From assembly GCF_018842675.1 (NCBI RefSeq), contig NZ_JAGTWO010000004.1, forward strand, positions 3,348,001 to 3,412,000: a stretch of 64,000 nt of DNA, read 5' to 3'. The position numbers and the translations under genes were made by a program. The DNA comes from Candidatus Pantoea bituminis (GTDB lineage Bacteria; Pseudomonadota; Gammaproteobacteria; Enterobacterales; Enterobacteriaceae). Under the pieces are notes generated by a model. It searched no databases. It worked only from the letters and a program-made list of their open reading frames with translations, and was not told the DNA's origin. Shown here one piece after another: positions 1 to 8,880 of the stretch (position 1 is its first letter; each line of letters begins with the position of its first letter).

Positions 1-1518
1 AGCAAGATCAGCAAAAATATCGAAATCATTGCGCGCCTGATGCTGCGGTTTAACCGCCTGATGCATCGCAAACACGAAGCGATCGCGAGATGACCCGCCA
101 ATGTCGTTGCGCTCCAGCGTGGTGGTGGCGGGTAATACGATATCCGCCATCTGTGCCGCCGGCGTCCAGACAATATCCTGCACCACTACCGTATCGGGCT
201 TCTGCCACCCTTCCACCAGACGGTTGAGCTGCTGGTGATGATGGAATGGATTGCCGCCCGCCCAGTGCACCAGATGGATATCGGGATAGGTCAGCGTTTC
301 GCCCTGGAATGGATAAGGCTGGCCAGGATTCAGCAGCATGTCGCTGATGCGAGCCACAGGAATCGACAGGCCGCCGGGGTTGGGCCCAGTACTCATTAAT
401 GGCGAAGGCCCTTCCTGACGCGGATTGCCGACGCTGTTCATCGAACCGTGCCCGAAGGAGAAGCCCGCACCCGGCAAGCCTGGCTGGCCCAGCATTGAAG
501 AGAGCGCAATCATCATCCAATAGGGCTGCTCGCCACGGTGCGCGCGCTGTACCGAATAGGAACAGGTAATAAAGCTGCGTTTACCGATGAGCTGCTGTGC
601 CAACTGCACAATGCGCTCTGCCGGAATCCCGGTGATACGGCTGGCCCAACCGGCGGTTTTGGCCACGCCGTCACTTTCGCCCAGCAGATAAGCACGCAGC
701 TGCGGCCAGCCGGTGCAATGGCTGGCAAGAAAAGCCTCATCTACCGCGCCGCGCTGCTGAATTTCATAGCCCAGCGCCATCATTAATGCGGCATCGGTAT
801 TGGGGCGAATCGGGATCCAGTCGGCGTTAACAAAGGCGGGGCAATCGTCACGCATCGGACTGATGTTGATGATCGGCGTACCTTTGGCGACGAGCTGTTC
901 CAGCGCCGGTTTCAAGGTGTGCTGACCGGCACCGCCGGAAGCGACCTGCGCATTTTTCAGCGCCAGACCGCCAAAGGCGACAAAAATTTCCGCGTGTTCA
1001 ACCACTTCTGGCCAATCGGTCACACGACCGGTAAGCGGCATATACGTGCCAATCACATACGGCAGGAAAAACTGTGCTGCGCCCCAACTGTAATTCCCCT
1101 GCTGATCAACACCGCCGCCGCCCTTAAAGTAAAAGCGGCGAACCAGCGTGCGCGCATGGTTAACACGGCCCGCAGAAGACCAGCCATACGAACCGGTGAA
1201 AATACCCGATGCGCCGTAGCGCTCGCGGATACGGCGGTTTTCGTCTGCCACTAAATCCAGCGCGGTATCCCAATCCACCGCGACAAAATCTTCCCGGCCA
1301 CGCAATGTGCGATCGCTGTTTTCGCGCGATTTTAGCCACGAGCGACGCACCATCGGTTGGCGGATACGTTTATCGGAGTAGACCAGTTCAGGAATAGTAT
1401 TCAGCATCGGTGACGGATCGGCATCGGCGAAAAACGGTTCGCAGCCAATCAGACGATCATTTTCTGTCACGGCGTTAAAGGCGCCCCAGTGCGCCAGATG
1501 TGGCACTCTTGTTTTCAT
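1..1518 (-). CDS. BisC/TorA-type molybdopterin oxidoreductase (C-terminus outside window)
   Basis: This is the N-terminal 506 residues of a DMSO-reductase-family enzyme that binds bis-molybdopterin guanine dinucleotide and reduces S- or N-oxides. The frame is open from ATG 1518 to base 1, with an in-frame stop just upstream of the start. The early HWGAF segment, the GSYGW motif near residue 110, GNYSWGAAQ near 141-149 (its Ser about 144 aligns with the molybdenum-ligand Ser of this family) and LLGESDGVAKTA are all typical. There is no twin-arginine signal peptide, which favours a cytoplasmic BisC-like (biotin sulfoxide / methionine sulfoxide) enzyme over periplasmic TorA or DmsA. Family members run to roughly 760-780 residues, so about a third is missing. 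It is divergent from galR. The substrate cannot be decided from sequence. Confidence 0.85.
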   Translation of the reverse strand, partial: MKTRVPHLAHWGAFNAVTENDRLIGCEPFFADADPSPMLNTIPELVYSDKRIRQPMVRRSWLKSRENSDRTLRGREDFVAVDWDTALDLVADENRRIRERYGASGIFTGSYGWSSAGRVNHARTLVRRFYFKGGGGVDQQGNYSWGAAQFFLPYVIGTYMPLTGRVTDWPEVVEHAEIFVAFGGLALKNAQVASGGAGQHTLKPALEQLVAKGTPIINISPMRDDCPAFVNADWIPIRPNTDAALMMALGYEIQQRGAVDEAFLASHCTGWPQLRAYLLGESDGVAKTAGWASRITGIPAERIVQLAQQLIGKRSFITCSYSVQRAHRGEQPYWMMIALSSMLGQPGLPGAGFSFGHGSMNSVGNPRQEGPSPLMSTGPNPGGLSIPVARISDMLLNPGQPYPFQGETLTYPDIHLVHWAGGNPFHHHQQLNRLVEGWQKPDTVVVQDIVWTPAAQMADIVLPATTTLERNDIGGSSRDRFVFAMHQAVKPQHQARNDFDIFADLA

Positions 1519-1571
1519 CTTTGTTTTTCACAGCAGGTGTTGGGGAAAAACAGCATAACATGCAACGCGTC

Positions 1572-1597
1572 GCCCTTGTAAGCCGCTGCACAAGGGC
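1572..1597. repeat. Inverted repeat in the bisC-like/galR intergenic region
   Basis: GCCCTTGT (1572-1579) and ACAAGGGC (1590-1597) form a perfect 8-bp stem around a 10-nt loop. It sits between two divergent genes, where a terminator would not be expected, so it may be an operator or a leader hairpin of either gene. No protein-binding consensus was recognised. Confidence 0.4.
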
Positions 1598-1676
1598 TGA
1601 TTTTGCGCTCTTTTGCGACGACGCTGGCATTCTGTTGGGTTGATGTGAGCCTGCTTTTCCGTAACACTGATGCCAT

Positions 1677-1692
1677 GTGTAAACGTTTTCCC
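1677..1692. promoter_or_regulatory. GalR/GalS-type operator upstream of galR
   Basis: The 16 bases GTGTAAACGTTTTCCC match the gal operator consensus GTGNAANCGNTTNCAC at every specified position except one (C instead of A near the end). The site ends 17 bp before the galR start codon. This suggests negative autoregulation, which is an inference from sequence and position. Confidence 0.7.
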
Positions 1693-1709
1693 CGGAAGCA
1701 GGTAAACGC

Positions 1710-2710
1710 ATGTCGACCATTAAGGATGTTGCCAGACTGGCGGGCGTTTCTGTCGCCACGGTTTCTCGCGTTATCAATAATTCCCCTAAAGCCAGTGAAA
1801 GCTCGCGTCAGGCTGTAGGCCAGGCAATGGAGCAACTGCAATATCATCCAAACGCCAATGCACGCGCCCTGGCGCAGCAATCCACTGAAACCCTGGGTTT
1901 AGTCGTGGGTGACGTTTCCGATCCCTTTTTCGGCGCAATGGTTAAAGCTGTTGATGAGGTGGCAGGACAAACCGGTAACTTTTTGCTGATTGGTAACGGT
2001 TACCACAATGAGCAAAAAGAGCGGCAGGCGATTGAGCAATTAATGCGTCATCGCTGTGCAGCGTTGGTGGTTCACGCCAAAAAATTCCTGATGCCGAACT
2101 GGAAGTGTTAATGAAGCAAGTACCGGGGATGGTGCTGCTCAATCGGCTGCTCAAAGGCTTTGAAAAACGCTGCATCGCGCTCGACGACCGCTACGGTGCC
2201 TGGCTGGCGACGCGCCATCTGATTCAGTTGGGCCATCAAAATATTGCCTTCGTCTGCTCTACTCATACCATTTCCGACGCGGAAGATCGTTTGCAAGGCT
2301 ATTACGACGCGCTGAAAGAGCACGGTTTGCCGTGTAACGACCGCCTGGTGACGTGGGGCGAACCGGATGAAGTCGGCGGCGAACAGGCAATGACTGAGCT
2401 GTTAGGACGCGGCAGAAATTTCACCGCCGTCGCCTGCTATAACGACTCGATGGCTGCCGGTGCACTGGCGGTGCTAAGCGACAACGGCGTACGTGTCCCG
2501 GAAGAGATGTCACTGATTGGTTTCGATGATGTGTTGGTGTCACGCTATGTACGTCCGCGCCTTACCACGGTGCGCTATCCGATAGTCACCATGGCGCAGC
2601 AGGCCGCAGAACTGGCGTTAGCATTGGCTAACGACCAGCCGCTGCCTGAAGTGACGAATATGTTTAGTCCGACGCTGGTGCGGCGTCATTCTGTCAGCAG
2701 GCCCATTTAA
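1710..2710 (+). CDS. galR: GalR galactose-operon repressor (one frameshift)
   Basis: LacI-family repressor of galactose transport and catabolism genes, released from DNA by galactose. Residues 1-25 hold the helix-turn-helix ([19 protein letters not shown]) and the hinge helix follows ([12 protein letters not shown] type). The rest is the periplasmic-binding-like effector domain, including [20 protein letters not shown] and SLIGFDDV. It aligns with E. coli GalR nearly throughout. The frame breaks at the A-run 2079-2084 (six A; seven restores [21 protein letters not shown]), so an early TAA appears at 2109-2111 in the given sequence. A GalR operator lies immediately upstream. The usual E. coli neighbour lysA is absent; here galR stands between a molybdoenzyme and a hexosaminidase gene. 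Confidence 0.93.
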
Positions 2711-2717
2711 TCCCGCT

Positions 2718-2814
2718 GCATATTTCGAACGACAGATGCGTTGGCTGCGTGTGTTCGCCCCGGCCACTTACCTACGTAAGCGCCCGGGGACTTACCCGCT
2801 TGCCGCCTCAAGCG
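2718..2814. repeat. ERIC (enterobacterial repetitive intergenic consensus) element
   Basis: The stretch resembles the ERIC core used for ERIC-PCR: CCCCGG (2758-2763), CTTAC (2767-2771), loop CTAC, GTAAG (2776-2780) and CCGGGG (2784-2789) make a nested palindrome. Flanks such as GCGTTGGCTGCG (2738-2749) and CTTGCCGCCTC (2799-2809) also fit the element. It lies in the convergent gap between galR and the hexosaminidase gene. The outer boundaries are approximate. ERIC elements are non-coding, have no known transposase of their own, and when transcribed form long hairpins. Confidence 0.75.
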
Positions 2815-2824
2815 ACGCGCTCTT

Positions 2825-5200
2825 TTATTTAAAGGCGCGCAACAATTTCTCTAGCGGCCGCACCAGTGCAATCACCGTTTCATCCTGCAATTGCGCCGCT
2901 GCATCCAGTTTGGCATGCATGTCGGCCACGTCGTTGGCACCAAATGCCTGATTACGCGTATAGGCATTCACCAATTCAATTCCCATTTGGCTCAGCTCAT
3001 TGACCTGTTTGGCGCTGTTTTCAAGCGGCTGCAACATATAACTGGCGCTTAGCAGCGGTTTTAACTGATCGTTGTTATCGTGCCAAATGTGCAACTGCGC
3101 ACGAATCGCTGCCGCTGCGGATGAATTGGCCCGGTTGGCAATCAGCGCATCCACCTGTTTGTCCAGGGCGCGTACCGCAAGACTTTCTGCTGGCAGCACA
3201 TCCGCCAGACGATTCAAGGGTTCGTGATAATCATAATGTCCCGCCTGAAATTTCAGATGCTGACGCGTGTAATATTGCGCCGGTTCCAGTGCTTGTGCGA
3301 ACAGCCGTAGCGGTTGAATATCACTACGATTCGCCAATCGCATCATCTGCTGTTCAGCTTGTGCATGTTGCTGCGTGCCGACTGAGATCGTGGTCCAGCG
3401 ATCCATAGCTTCAAGGCGTTGATACATATTGTCGGGTTGAGTGACGTCTTTTGCCGACCACAAACGTTCAGCAACCGCAAAAGCACGTGGCCATAATTTG
3501 GTATCAATGATGCTGCTGTTAACGTTCTCGGCCCAGAGCGCGGCTTCACCGCCCAACAGGTTTTGCTGCATCTGCTGCATATTCGGCAGCGTTGGGGCGA
3601 TACCTGCTGGCACTTTCGCCATCCGCTTCCCTTGTGTAGCATAACGCACATTGCCAACCAGCATGTAACCGCTAAGCGCATCTGGCGTGAGCGTCAGGGT
3701 CGGTTTAAGAGGCCCCATCCAAGTATCAACCTCAAAGCTCACCTGCTGCGATGAAAGCCAGGTAATGCTCTTCACCATGCGACGCGATTTACCAGCGAAA
3801 TCGATAAAGCCACGCCAACCCTCTTTGCCCTCGATCAGCGTAAAACTGCCGTCGACGGCCTTGCCTTTGAGGCGTGGCAGAGTAAATGACCAGCTCTGCG
3901 CCTGTTCGCCGCTGTGGATCTCATCCTGTGCTTCCAGACCTTGCGGGAAGATTTCATTGCGATAGTGATAATCGGCAGGTTGTGGCTGATCGAGATAAAA
4001 ACCGGTAGAGAGAATGCCGCGATAATTATCTTTGGCCGCCGCGCCCAGCGCATCCTGGCCTTGCCATGACTGAATTAAAATACTGCGTGGCAGGTCAGGA
4101 TGATAAATCTCATCCCAACCCACCATTTGACGATGATGCGCTTCAAGAATCTTCTCGACCCGCAGATTGAAGTAAGCCTGTAACGCATGGGCATCTTTCA
4201 GGTTATTGTCGCGCATGAACTGCTGAATTTTGCTGGACGCATTCCATTGAGTGGGATCCACCTCATCACCACCAATGTGCAGGTAGGGATCGGGGAAGAT
4301 CGCCGCCATTTCGCCCACCAGCGTATCGATCACCTGATAAACCTGCTCATTGCTGGGATCGAGCAGCGGCTTAAATACGCCCCAGCCACGCTCCATTTTG
4401 TAAGGTCCCGGCGCGCTCATCAGTTCAGGCATCGCCACCGCGATAGCAGAAGCGTGTCCCGGTACATCCAGTTCCGGCACCACACGCACGCCGCGCTCGG
4501 TAGCATAGCGCACCACTTCGCGCATCTCTTCTTGGCTATAAAACAGGCCATCGCTGGCCTTCTGTTGCAGCTGCGGATAATGGCTGGATGCAAAGCGCCA
4601 GCCCTGATCGTCAGTCAAATGCCAGTGAAAAACGTTCATACGCGCAGCAGCAAGACCATCGATCTGCCGTTTGATGGTTTCAATCGGCATGAAATGACGC
4701 GCGCCGTCGATCAGCAAACCACGCCATGGAAAGCGCGGTTTGTCGTGAATGGTGACGTAAGGTATTGCCGTCTCTTTGTCCCCATTTTCAATCAGCTGTA
4801 ACAACGTTTCCATACCGCGCATCGCGCCGAACCGGGTATTTGCACTGAGCAGCACACCGTCACCGTTGACCTGCAACTGGTAGCTTTCATCGCTGTCCGG
4901 TTTAGGGAGCGGGTCAACGGCGCGCGCAATCACCACGCGAATGGTTGGATGCTCAACCGGCTGCGCCGCTGGCAGCAATGGCCAGCCCGTTTGCCGGGCA
5001 ATGCGCGCCAGCCAACGCGACTCAGCGCCAGCCAGATGATCGCCAGAAATATTCAGCGTCAGCTGTGGCGTCAAACGTAATTTTTCACCGCTGGCAGGCT
5101 GTTCAACCTGTTGCGGCCAAGGCATTAAAGACAAGTTTTCGGCAAAAGCGGAGAAGGACAAAGCGCAACAACAGGCAACAAAAGAACGGCGTAACGACAT
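2825..5200 (-). CDS. Secreted GH20 beta-N-acetylhexosaminidase
   Basis: Glycoside hydrolase family 20 enzyme that removes terminal GlcNAc or GalNAc, for example from chitooligosaccharides, by substrate-assisted catalysis. The catalytic barrel is clear: DGARHF near 165, FHWHLTDDQGW near 191-201, ELDVPGHA near 243, and the catalytic Asp-Glu pair in HIGGDEVDP (about D312-E313). A GH20b-type N-terminal domain precedes it, and about 300 residues follow the barrel. ATG 5200 is chosen because a signal peptide (MSLRRSFVACC to SAFA) begins there and AAGGA lies 9 nt upstream; a TTG at 5224 is in frame but poorer. At 791 residues it is of normal size. E. coli has no orthologue at this site. Confidence 0.9.
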   Translation of the reverse strand: MSLRRSFVACCCALSFSAFAENLSLMPWPQQVEQPASGEKLRLTPQLTLNISGDHLAGAESRWLARIARQTGWPLLPAAQPVEHPTIRVVIARAVDPLPKPDSDESYQLQVNGDGVLLSANTRFGAMRGMETLLQLIENGDKETAIPYVTIHDKPRFPWRGLLIDGARHFMPIETIKRQIDGLAAARMNVFHWHLTDDQGWRFASSHYPQLQQKASDGLFYSQEEMREVVRYATERGVRVVPELDVPGHASAIAVAMPELMSAPGPYKMERGWGVFKPLLDPSNEQVYQVIDTLVGEMAAIFPDPYLHIGGDEVDPTQWNASSKIQQFMRDNNLKDAHALQAYFNLRVEKILEAHHRQMVGWDEIYHPDLPRSILIQSWQGQDALGAAAKDNYRGILSTGFYLDQPQPADYHYRNEIFPQGLEAQDEIHSGEQAQSWSFTLPRLKGKAVDGSFTLIEGKEGWRGFIDFAGKSRRMVKSITWLSSQQVSFEVDTWMGPLKPTLTLTPDALSGYMLVGNVRYATQGKRMAKVPAGIAPTLPNMQQMQQNLLGGEAALWAENVNSSIIDTKLWPRAFAVAERLWSAKDVTQPDNMYQRLEAMDRWTTISVGTQQHAQAEQQMMRLANRSDIQPLRLFAQALEPAQYYTRQHLKFQAGHYDYHEPLNRLADVLPAESLAVRALDKQVDALIANRANSSAAAAIRAQLHIWHDNNDQLKPLLSASYMLQPLENSAKQVNELSQMGIELVNAYTRNQAFGANDVADMHAKLDAAAQLQDETVIALVRPLEKLLRAFK

Positions 5201-5393
5201 CGGCGGGCATCCTTGTAGAGTCAATGACGAGAAGAGAGCACAAAGGCTTCATTAAAGTTGTTTCGCGGCGTAAATCAAGTGTGTCGCAGAGAAGTGTGAA
5301 CCTATCCCCGTTTTTAGGCTGCGGACGCCTTTTTCAAAACTGGATATCGCTTCTTTGTTTTCGGTCAAATTGAGCAGTATTATTTCAAGGAAA

Positions 5394-5409
5394 TAACTAC
5401 ATGTAGTGC
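5394..5409. promoter_or_regulatory. NrdR box 1 upstream of nrdD
   Basis: Core CTACATGTAG (5397-5406) matches the NrdR core CwAtATaTwG at 8 of 10 positions and is part of the 12-bp palindrome ACTACATGTAGT (5396-5407). It is paired with a second box exactly 32 bp downstream. NrdR is the ATP/dATP-sensing repressor of ribonucleotide reductase genes and binds such tandem boxes. Confidence 0.72.
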
Positions 5410-5425
5410 GTATGCTCCTTAAAAA

Positions 5426-5441
5426 CACCTACATATGGATT
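5426..5441. promoter_or_regulatory. NrdR box 2 upstream of nrdD
   Basis: Core CTACATATGG (5429-5438) matches the NrdR core at 8 of 10 positions. Its 32-bp phase with box 1 equals about three helical turns, the spacing typical of functional NrdR box pairs. It ends 7 bp before the nrdD start, so bound repressor would cover the start region. Confidence 0.7.
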
Positions 5442-5448
5442 CAGGAAG

Positions 5449-7587
5449 ATGGCAACGGTGGTGATAAAACGCGACGGGTGTCGCATTGGGTATGATGCGC
5501 AGCGCATTCGTGATGCGGTTGCAGCCGCAGCATTAGCAGTAAAAGTTGATGATGCGGCCTGGTGTGCAGCGGTGGCAGATAACGTCAGCGCGCAGCTGGC
5601 AGAACAGCATGAAGTCGATATTCGTGATATTCAGTGTGCCGTTGAGGAAACCTTGATGTGTGGGCCTTATCCGCATCTGGCGCGTGCTTATATTGAGTAT
5701 CGTCATGACCGCGATGTCGCACGTGAACAACGTGGCAAACTGCATCACGCTATTCGCGGTTTGGTCGATCAGACCAATGCGGCCTTGCTCAATGAAAACG
5801 CCAATAAAGACAGCAAAGTGATCCCGACGCAGCGCGATTTGCTGGCGGGGATCGTCGCTAAACATTATGCGCAGCAGCAAATTCTGCCGCGTGATGTTGT
5901 GCTGGCGCACGAACGCGGTGAAATTCATTATCACGATCTCGATTATTCCCCTTTCTTCCCGATGTTTAACTGCATGCTGATCGATTTAACGGGCATGTTG
6001 AACAACGGTTTCAAAATGGGCAACGCGGAGATCGCACCGCCGAGATCCATTGCCACTGCAACCGCCGTGACCGCACAAATTATTGCGCAGGTCGCCAGTC
6101 ATATTTACGGCGGCACCACTATCAACCGCATTGATGAAGTGCTCGCGCCGTTTGTGGCGCTGAGCCTGGCGAAACATCGCGCGGTGGCTGACGAATGGCA
6201 GATCGCGGAGCCAGAAGCCTATGCGCGGGCACGCACTGAAAAAGAGTGTTATGACGCTTTTCAGTCGTTGGAATATGAAGTCAACACGTTGCATACCGCC
6301 AACGGACAAACGCCGTTTGTGACATTTGGCTTTGGTCTCGGCACCGATTGGGCGTCGCGTTTGATTCAGCAATCCATTTTACGTAACCGTCTGGCCGGAT
6401 TGGGTAAAAATCATAAAACGGCGGTGTTCCCTAAGCTGGTGTTTGCGATTCGTGAAGGCGTTAACCGCCGCGCGGGCGACGTCAATTACGATATCAAGCA
6501 GCTGGCGCTTGAATGCGCCAGCAAACGCATGTACCCCGACATTTTGAATTACGATCAGGTGGTTCAGGTCACCGGCTCATTCAAAACGCCCATGGGCTGC
6601 CGCAGCTTTCTGGGCGTGTACGAAGAGAACGGCCAGCAGATTCACGAAGGACGCAATAACATTGGCGTAATCAGCCTGAACCTGCCACGCATTGCGCTGG
6701 AAGCCCAAGGGGATGATGCGCGTTTTTGGTCGCTGCTGGATACGCGACTGGCGCTGGCGAAACGCGCATTAATGACGCGTGTGGCACGGTTGGAGAAAAC
6801 CAAAGCGCGCGTCGCGCCGATTCTCTATATGGAAGGCGCATGTGGCGTTCGGCTTAAAGCGGATGATGAGATTGGCCCGATTTTTCGCCATGGTCGCGCA
6901 TCGCTTTCGCTGGGTTTTATCGGCCTGCATGAAACACTGAATGCACTGAGCGGCGGCGCTCAACATCCTTACGACAGTGCGGCGCTGCGTAACAAAGGCG
7001 TTGCCATTATTACGCATATGCGGGCAGCCACAGAAGCCTGGAAAGCCGAAACCGGCTATGGCTTCAGCCTCTACAGCACGCCAAGTGAAAATCTGTGCGA
7101 CCGTTTTTGCCGCCTTGATGCGGCCGAATTTGGCGTGGTCGCAGGCGTCACCGATAAAGGCTATTACACCAACAGCTTCCACCTTGATGTGGAGAAAAAG
7201 GTTAATCCCTACGACAAAATCGACTTCGAAGCGCCCTATCCGGCGTTAGCGAGTGGCGGGTTCATCTGTTACGGCGAATATCCCAATATGCAACACAACC
7301 TGAAAGCGCTGGAGGATGTCTGGGATTACAGCTACGACCGCGTGCCTTATTACGGCACCAATACGCCTATCGATGAATGTTACGACTGCGGCTTCAGCGG
7401 CGAGTTTAGCTGTACCAGCCGCGGGTTTACTTGTCCGCAATGCGGTAATCACGATCCGGCGCGCGTTTCGGTTACGCGACGCGTCTGCGGTTATCTCGGC
7501 AGCCCGGATGCCCGACCCTTTAACAGCGGCAAGCAGCAGGAAGTACAGCGCCGCGTCAAACATCTCGACAGCGGACCGCTGGGATGA
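5449..7587 (+). CDS. nrdD: Anaerobic ribonucleoside-triphosphate reductase, class III
   Basis: Glycyl-radical enzyme that makes deoxyribonucleotides from NTPs without oxygen, using formate as reductant. The 712 residues equal the E. coli length. The N-terminal 90 or so residues are an ATP-cone for dATP feedback. The barrel follows. A four-cysteine zinc site (CYDCG near 656-660, then CPQCG) lies close to the C-terminus, with the glycyl-radical motif RVCGYLG near residue 680. Two NrdR boxes lie directly upstream. The stop codon overlaps the nrdG start (ATGA), indicating translational coupling. No convincing FNR palindrome was found upstream. Confidence 0.98.
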   Translation: MATVVIKRDGCRIGYDAQRIRDAVAAAALAVKVDDAAWCAAVADNVSAQLAEQHEVDIRDIQCAVEETLMCGPYPHLARAYIEYRHDRDVAREQRGKLHHAIRGLVDQTNAALLNENANKDSKVIPTQRDLLAGIVAKHYAQQQILPRDVVLAHERGEIHYHDLDYSPFFPMFNCMLIDLTGMLNNGFKMGNAEIAPPRSIATATAVTAQIIAQVASHIYGGTTINRIDEVLAPFVALSLAKHRAVADEWQIAEPEAYARARTEKECYDAFQSLEYEVNTLHTANGQTPFVTFGFGLGTDWASRLIQQSILRNRLAGLGKNHKTAVFPKLVFAIREGVNRRAGDVNYDIKQLALECASKRMYPDILNYDQVVQVTGSFKTPMGCRSFLGVYEENGQQIHEGRNNIGVISLNLPRIALEAQGDDARFWSLLDTRLALAKRALMTRVARLEKTKARVAPILYMEGACGVRLKADDEIGPIFRHGRASLSLGFIGLHETLNALSGGAQHPYDSAALRNKGVAIITHMRAATEAWKAETGYGFSLYSTPSENLCDRFCRLDAAEFGVVAGVTDKGYYTNSFHLDVEKKVNPYDKIDFEAPYPALASGGFICYGEYPNMQHNLKALEDVWDYSYDRVPYYGTNTPIDECYDCGFSGEFSCTSRGFTCPQCGNHDPARVSVTRRVCGYLGSPDARPFNSGKQQEVQRRVKHLDSGPLG

Positions 7588-8051
7588 TGCATATTCATCG
7601 CTATTACGACGTCGATGTCGTGAATGGACCCGGCACTCGCTGCACGCTGTTTGTGGCAGGCTGCGAGCATCAGTGTCGCGGCTGTTACAACCAAAGCACC
7701 TGGCGGCTCGATTCTGGCGTGCCCTTTAGCCTGGAAATGGAGGAGCGTCTGTTGGCAGATTTAATGGATACGCGCATTCCGCGCCAGGGGTTGTCGCTAA
7801 GCGGTGGCGATCCGCTGCATCCGCATAACGTGCCGCACATTCGCCGTCTGGTTAAGCGAGTACGCAAAGCGTGCGCGGGGAAAGATATTTGGCTGTGGAC
7901 CGGCTATCAAATTGACGAACTGAATGCGTCACAGCGCGAAGTGCTGGATTTTATCGATGTGTTAATTGATGGGCGTTTCATTGAGGCAGAGAAAGATGCC
8001 ACGCTGCAATGGCGCGGCAGCCGCAATCAACAACTCTGGTATTTACGTTAA
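7584..8051 (+). CDS. nrdG: Anaerobic RNR-activating radical SAM protein
   Basis: Activase that uses S-adenosylmethionine and a [4Fe-4S] cluster to form the glycyl radical on NrdD. The cluster motif is CEHQCRGC (CX3CX2C) near residues 27-34, preceded by NGPGTRCTLF and followed by the SAM-binding LSGGDPL; all are conserved with E. coli NrdG. It has 155 residues. The first ATG (7584) overlaps the nrdD stop; a second ATG at 7587 is equally possible. Its 3' end overlaps the convergent yraR by 9 bp. Confidence 0.97.
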   Translation: MMHIHRYYDVDVVNGPGTRCTLFVAGCEHQCRGCYNQSTWRLDSGVPFSLEMEERLLADLMDTRIPRQGLSLSGGDPLHPHNVPHIRRLVKRVRKACAGKDIWLWTGYQIDELNASQREVLDFIDVLIDGRFIEAEKDATLQWRGSRNQQLWYLR

Positions 8052-8678
8052 GTTGCGCGGAATGTCACCGGATTCAATGACTGTGACGCGCGCTTTTCCC
8101 GGTAAAAATGCCTGATCGTGCAGGCATTGCGCGACATCGCGTGCCTGCACCGAACGCCAGTTGCCAGGCAACATAGTGAACAGCGGGGCCATCAGACTTT
8201 CACCGCCACGTTTCTTCGACCGCTCACCCAGCAGCAGTGAAGGTCGCACCAGCGTAAGGTGCGGCCAGCCTTGATGACGCAGCGCGTTTTCCATCTCACC
8301 TTTTACCCGGTTATAGAAAAACGGCGAGCTACGATTAGCGCCGTGTGCGCTGACCACCAGCATCTGTTTTGCTCCGAGCCGTAAGCCGCTTAATCCGCTA
8401 TCTACCACCAACGTGTAATCAACGTGTACAAACGCTTCTTTACTGCCCGCCTGCTTGCGCGTGGTACCCAGACAGCAAAATACCGTATCCAGCGAGGCTT
8501 CTAGCGGGCCCAAAACATCTGTGAGATCCGCTTCAACGGGATTCACCACTTTACGCATCGCGGGTAATGGCCGCCGCGTGGGCGCGATGATTTCGTCGAT
8601 GCGTGAATCCTCAATCAACAGGCGTAGCAGATATGACCCCACCAACCCGGTTGCACCAGTCAGTAAAACGCGATTCAT
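8043..8678 (-). CDS. yraR: YraR, predicted NAD(P)-binding oxidoreductase/epimerase-like protein
   Basis: A 211-residue Rossmann-fold protein of the atypical short-chain dehydrogenase group related to HTATIP2. The N-terminal LLTGATGLVGSYLL is the dinucleotide-binding glycine motif; CCLGTTRKQAGS, the central VVSAHGAN and the YNRVKGEME segment (YxxxK-type catalytic pair) follow. It matches E. coli YraR in length and sequence, and as in E. coli it precedes yhbO. Substrate and physiological role are unknown. It starts at ATG 8678. Confidence 0.9.
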   Translation of the reverse strand: MNRVLLTGATGLVGSYLLRLLIEDSRIDEIIAPTRRPLPAMRKVVNPVEADLTDVLGPLEASLDTVFCCLGTTRKQAGSKEAFVHVDYTLVVDSGLSGLRLGAKQMLVVSAHGANRSSPFFYNRVKGEMENALRHQGWPHLTLVRPSLLLGERSKKRGGESLMAPLFTMLPGNWRSVQARDVAQCLHDQAFLPGKARVTVIESGDIPRNLT

Positions 8679-8800
8679 CGCATCCCCTTATACATTATTC
8701 TACTTAATGACAAAAAGAGTGCTCATATCCCCGGCTTGGCTTGCATTTTCATCATTGCCGACCAGGCTTAATGGGTATGAATATCCTGAGTTATTCAGAT

Positions 8801-8818
8801 TGCAGCAGTGCTGCTGCA
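8801..8818. repeat. Inverted repeat between yraR and yhbO
   Basis: TGCAGCAG (8801-8808) and CTGCTGCA (8811-8818) are perfect 8-bp arms separated by TG. They lie about 60 bp upstream of yhbO in the divergent yraR/yhbO gap, a plausible operator position. No known regulator consensus was recognised. Confidence 0.4.
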
Positions 8819-8880
8819 GCGTGAAGCACGATGGGTAGAGAATAGCGTAAGTCGCGCTACACACTATTAAGGAGGAATAA

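Noticed and set aside
2079..2111. galR as two separate genes or a pseudogene
   Set aside because: The two halves join seamlessly when one A is added to a homopolymer, and the same error recurs in essential genes of the window.
4187..4801. A 204-codon open frame opposite the hexosaminidase gene
   Set aside because: It is a shadow of a high-confidence GH20 gene and its translation shows no known motif.
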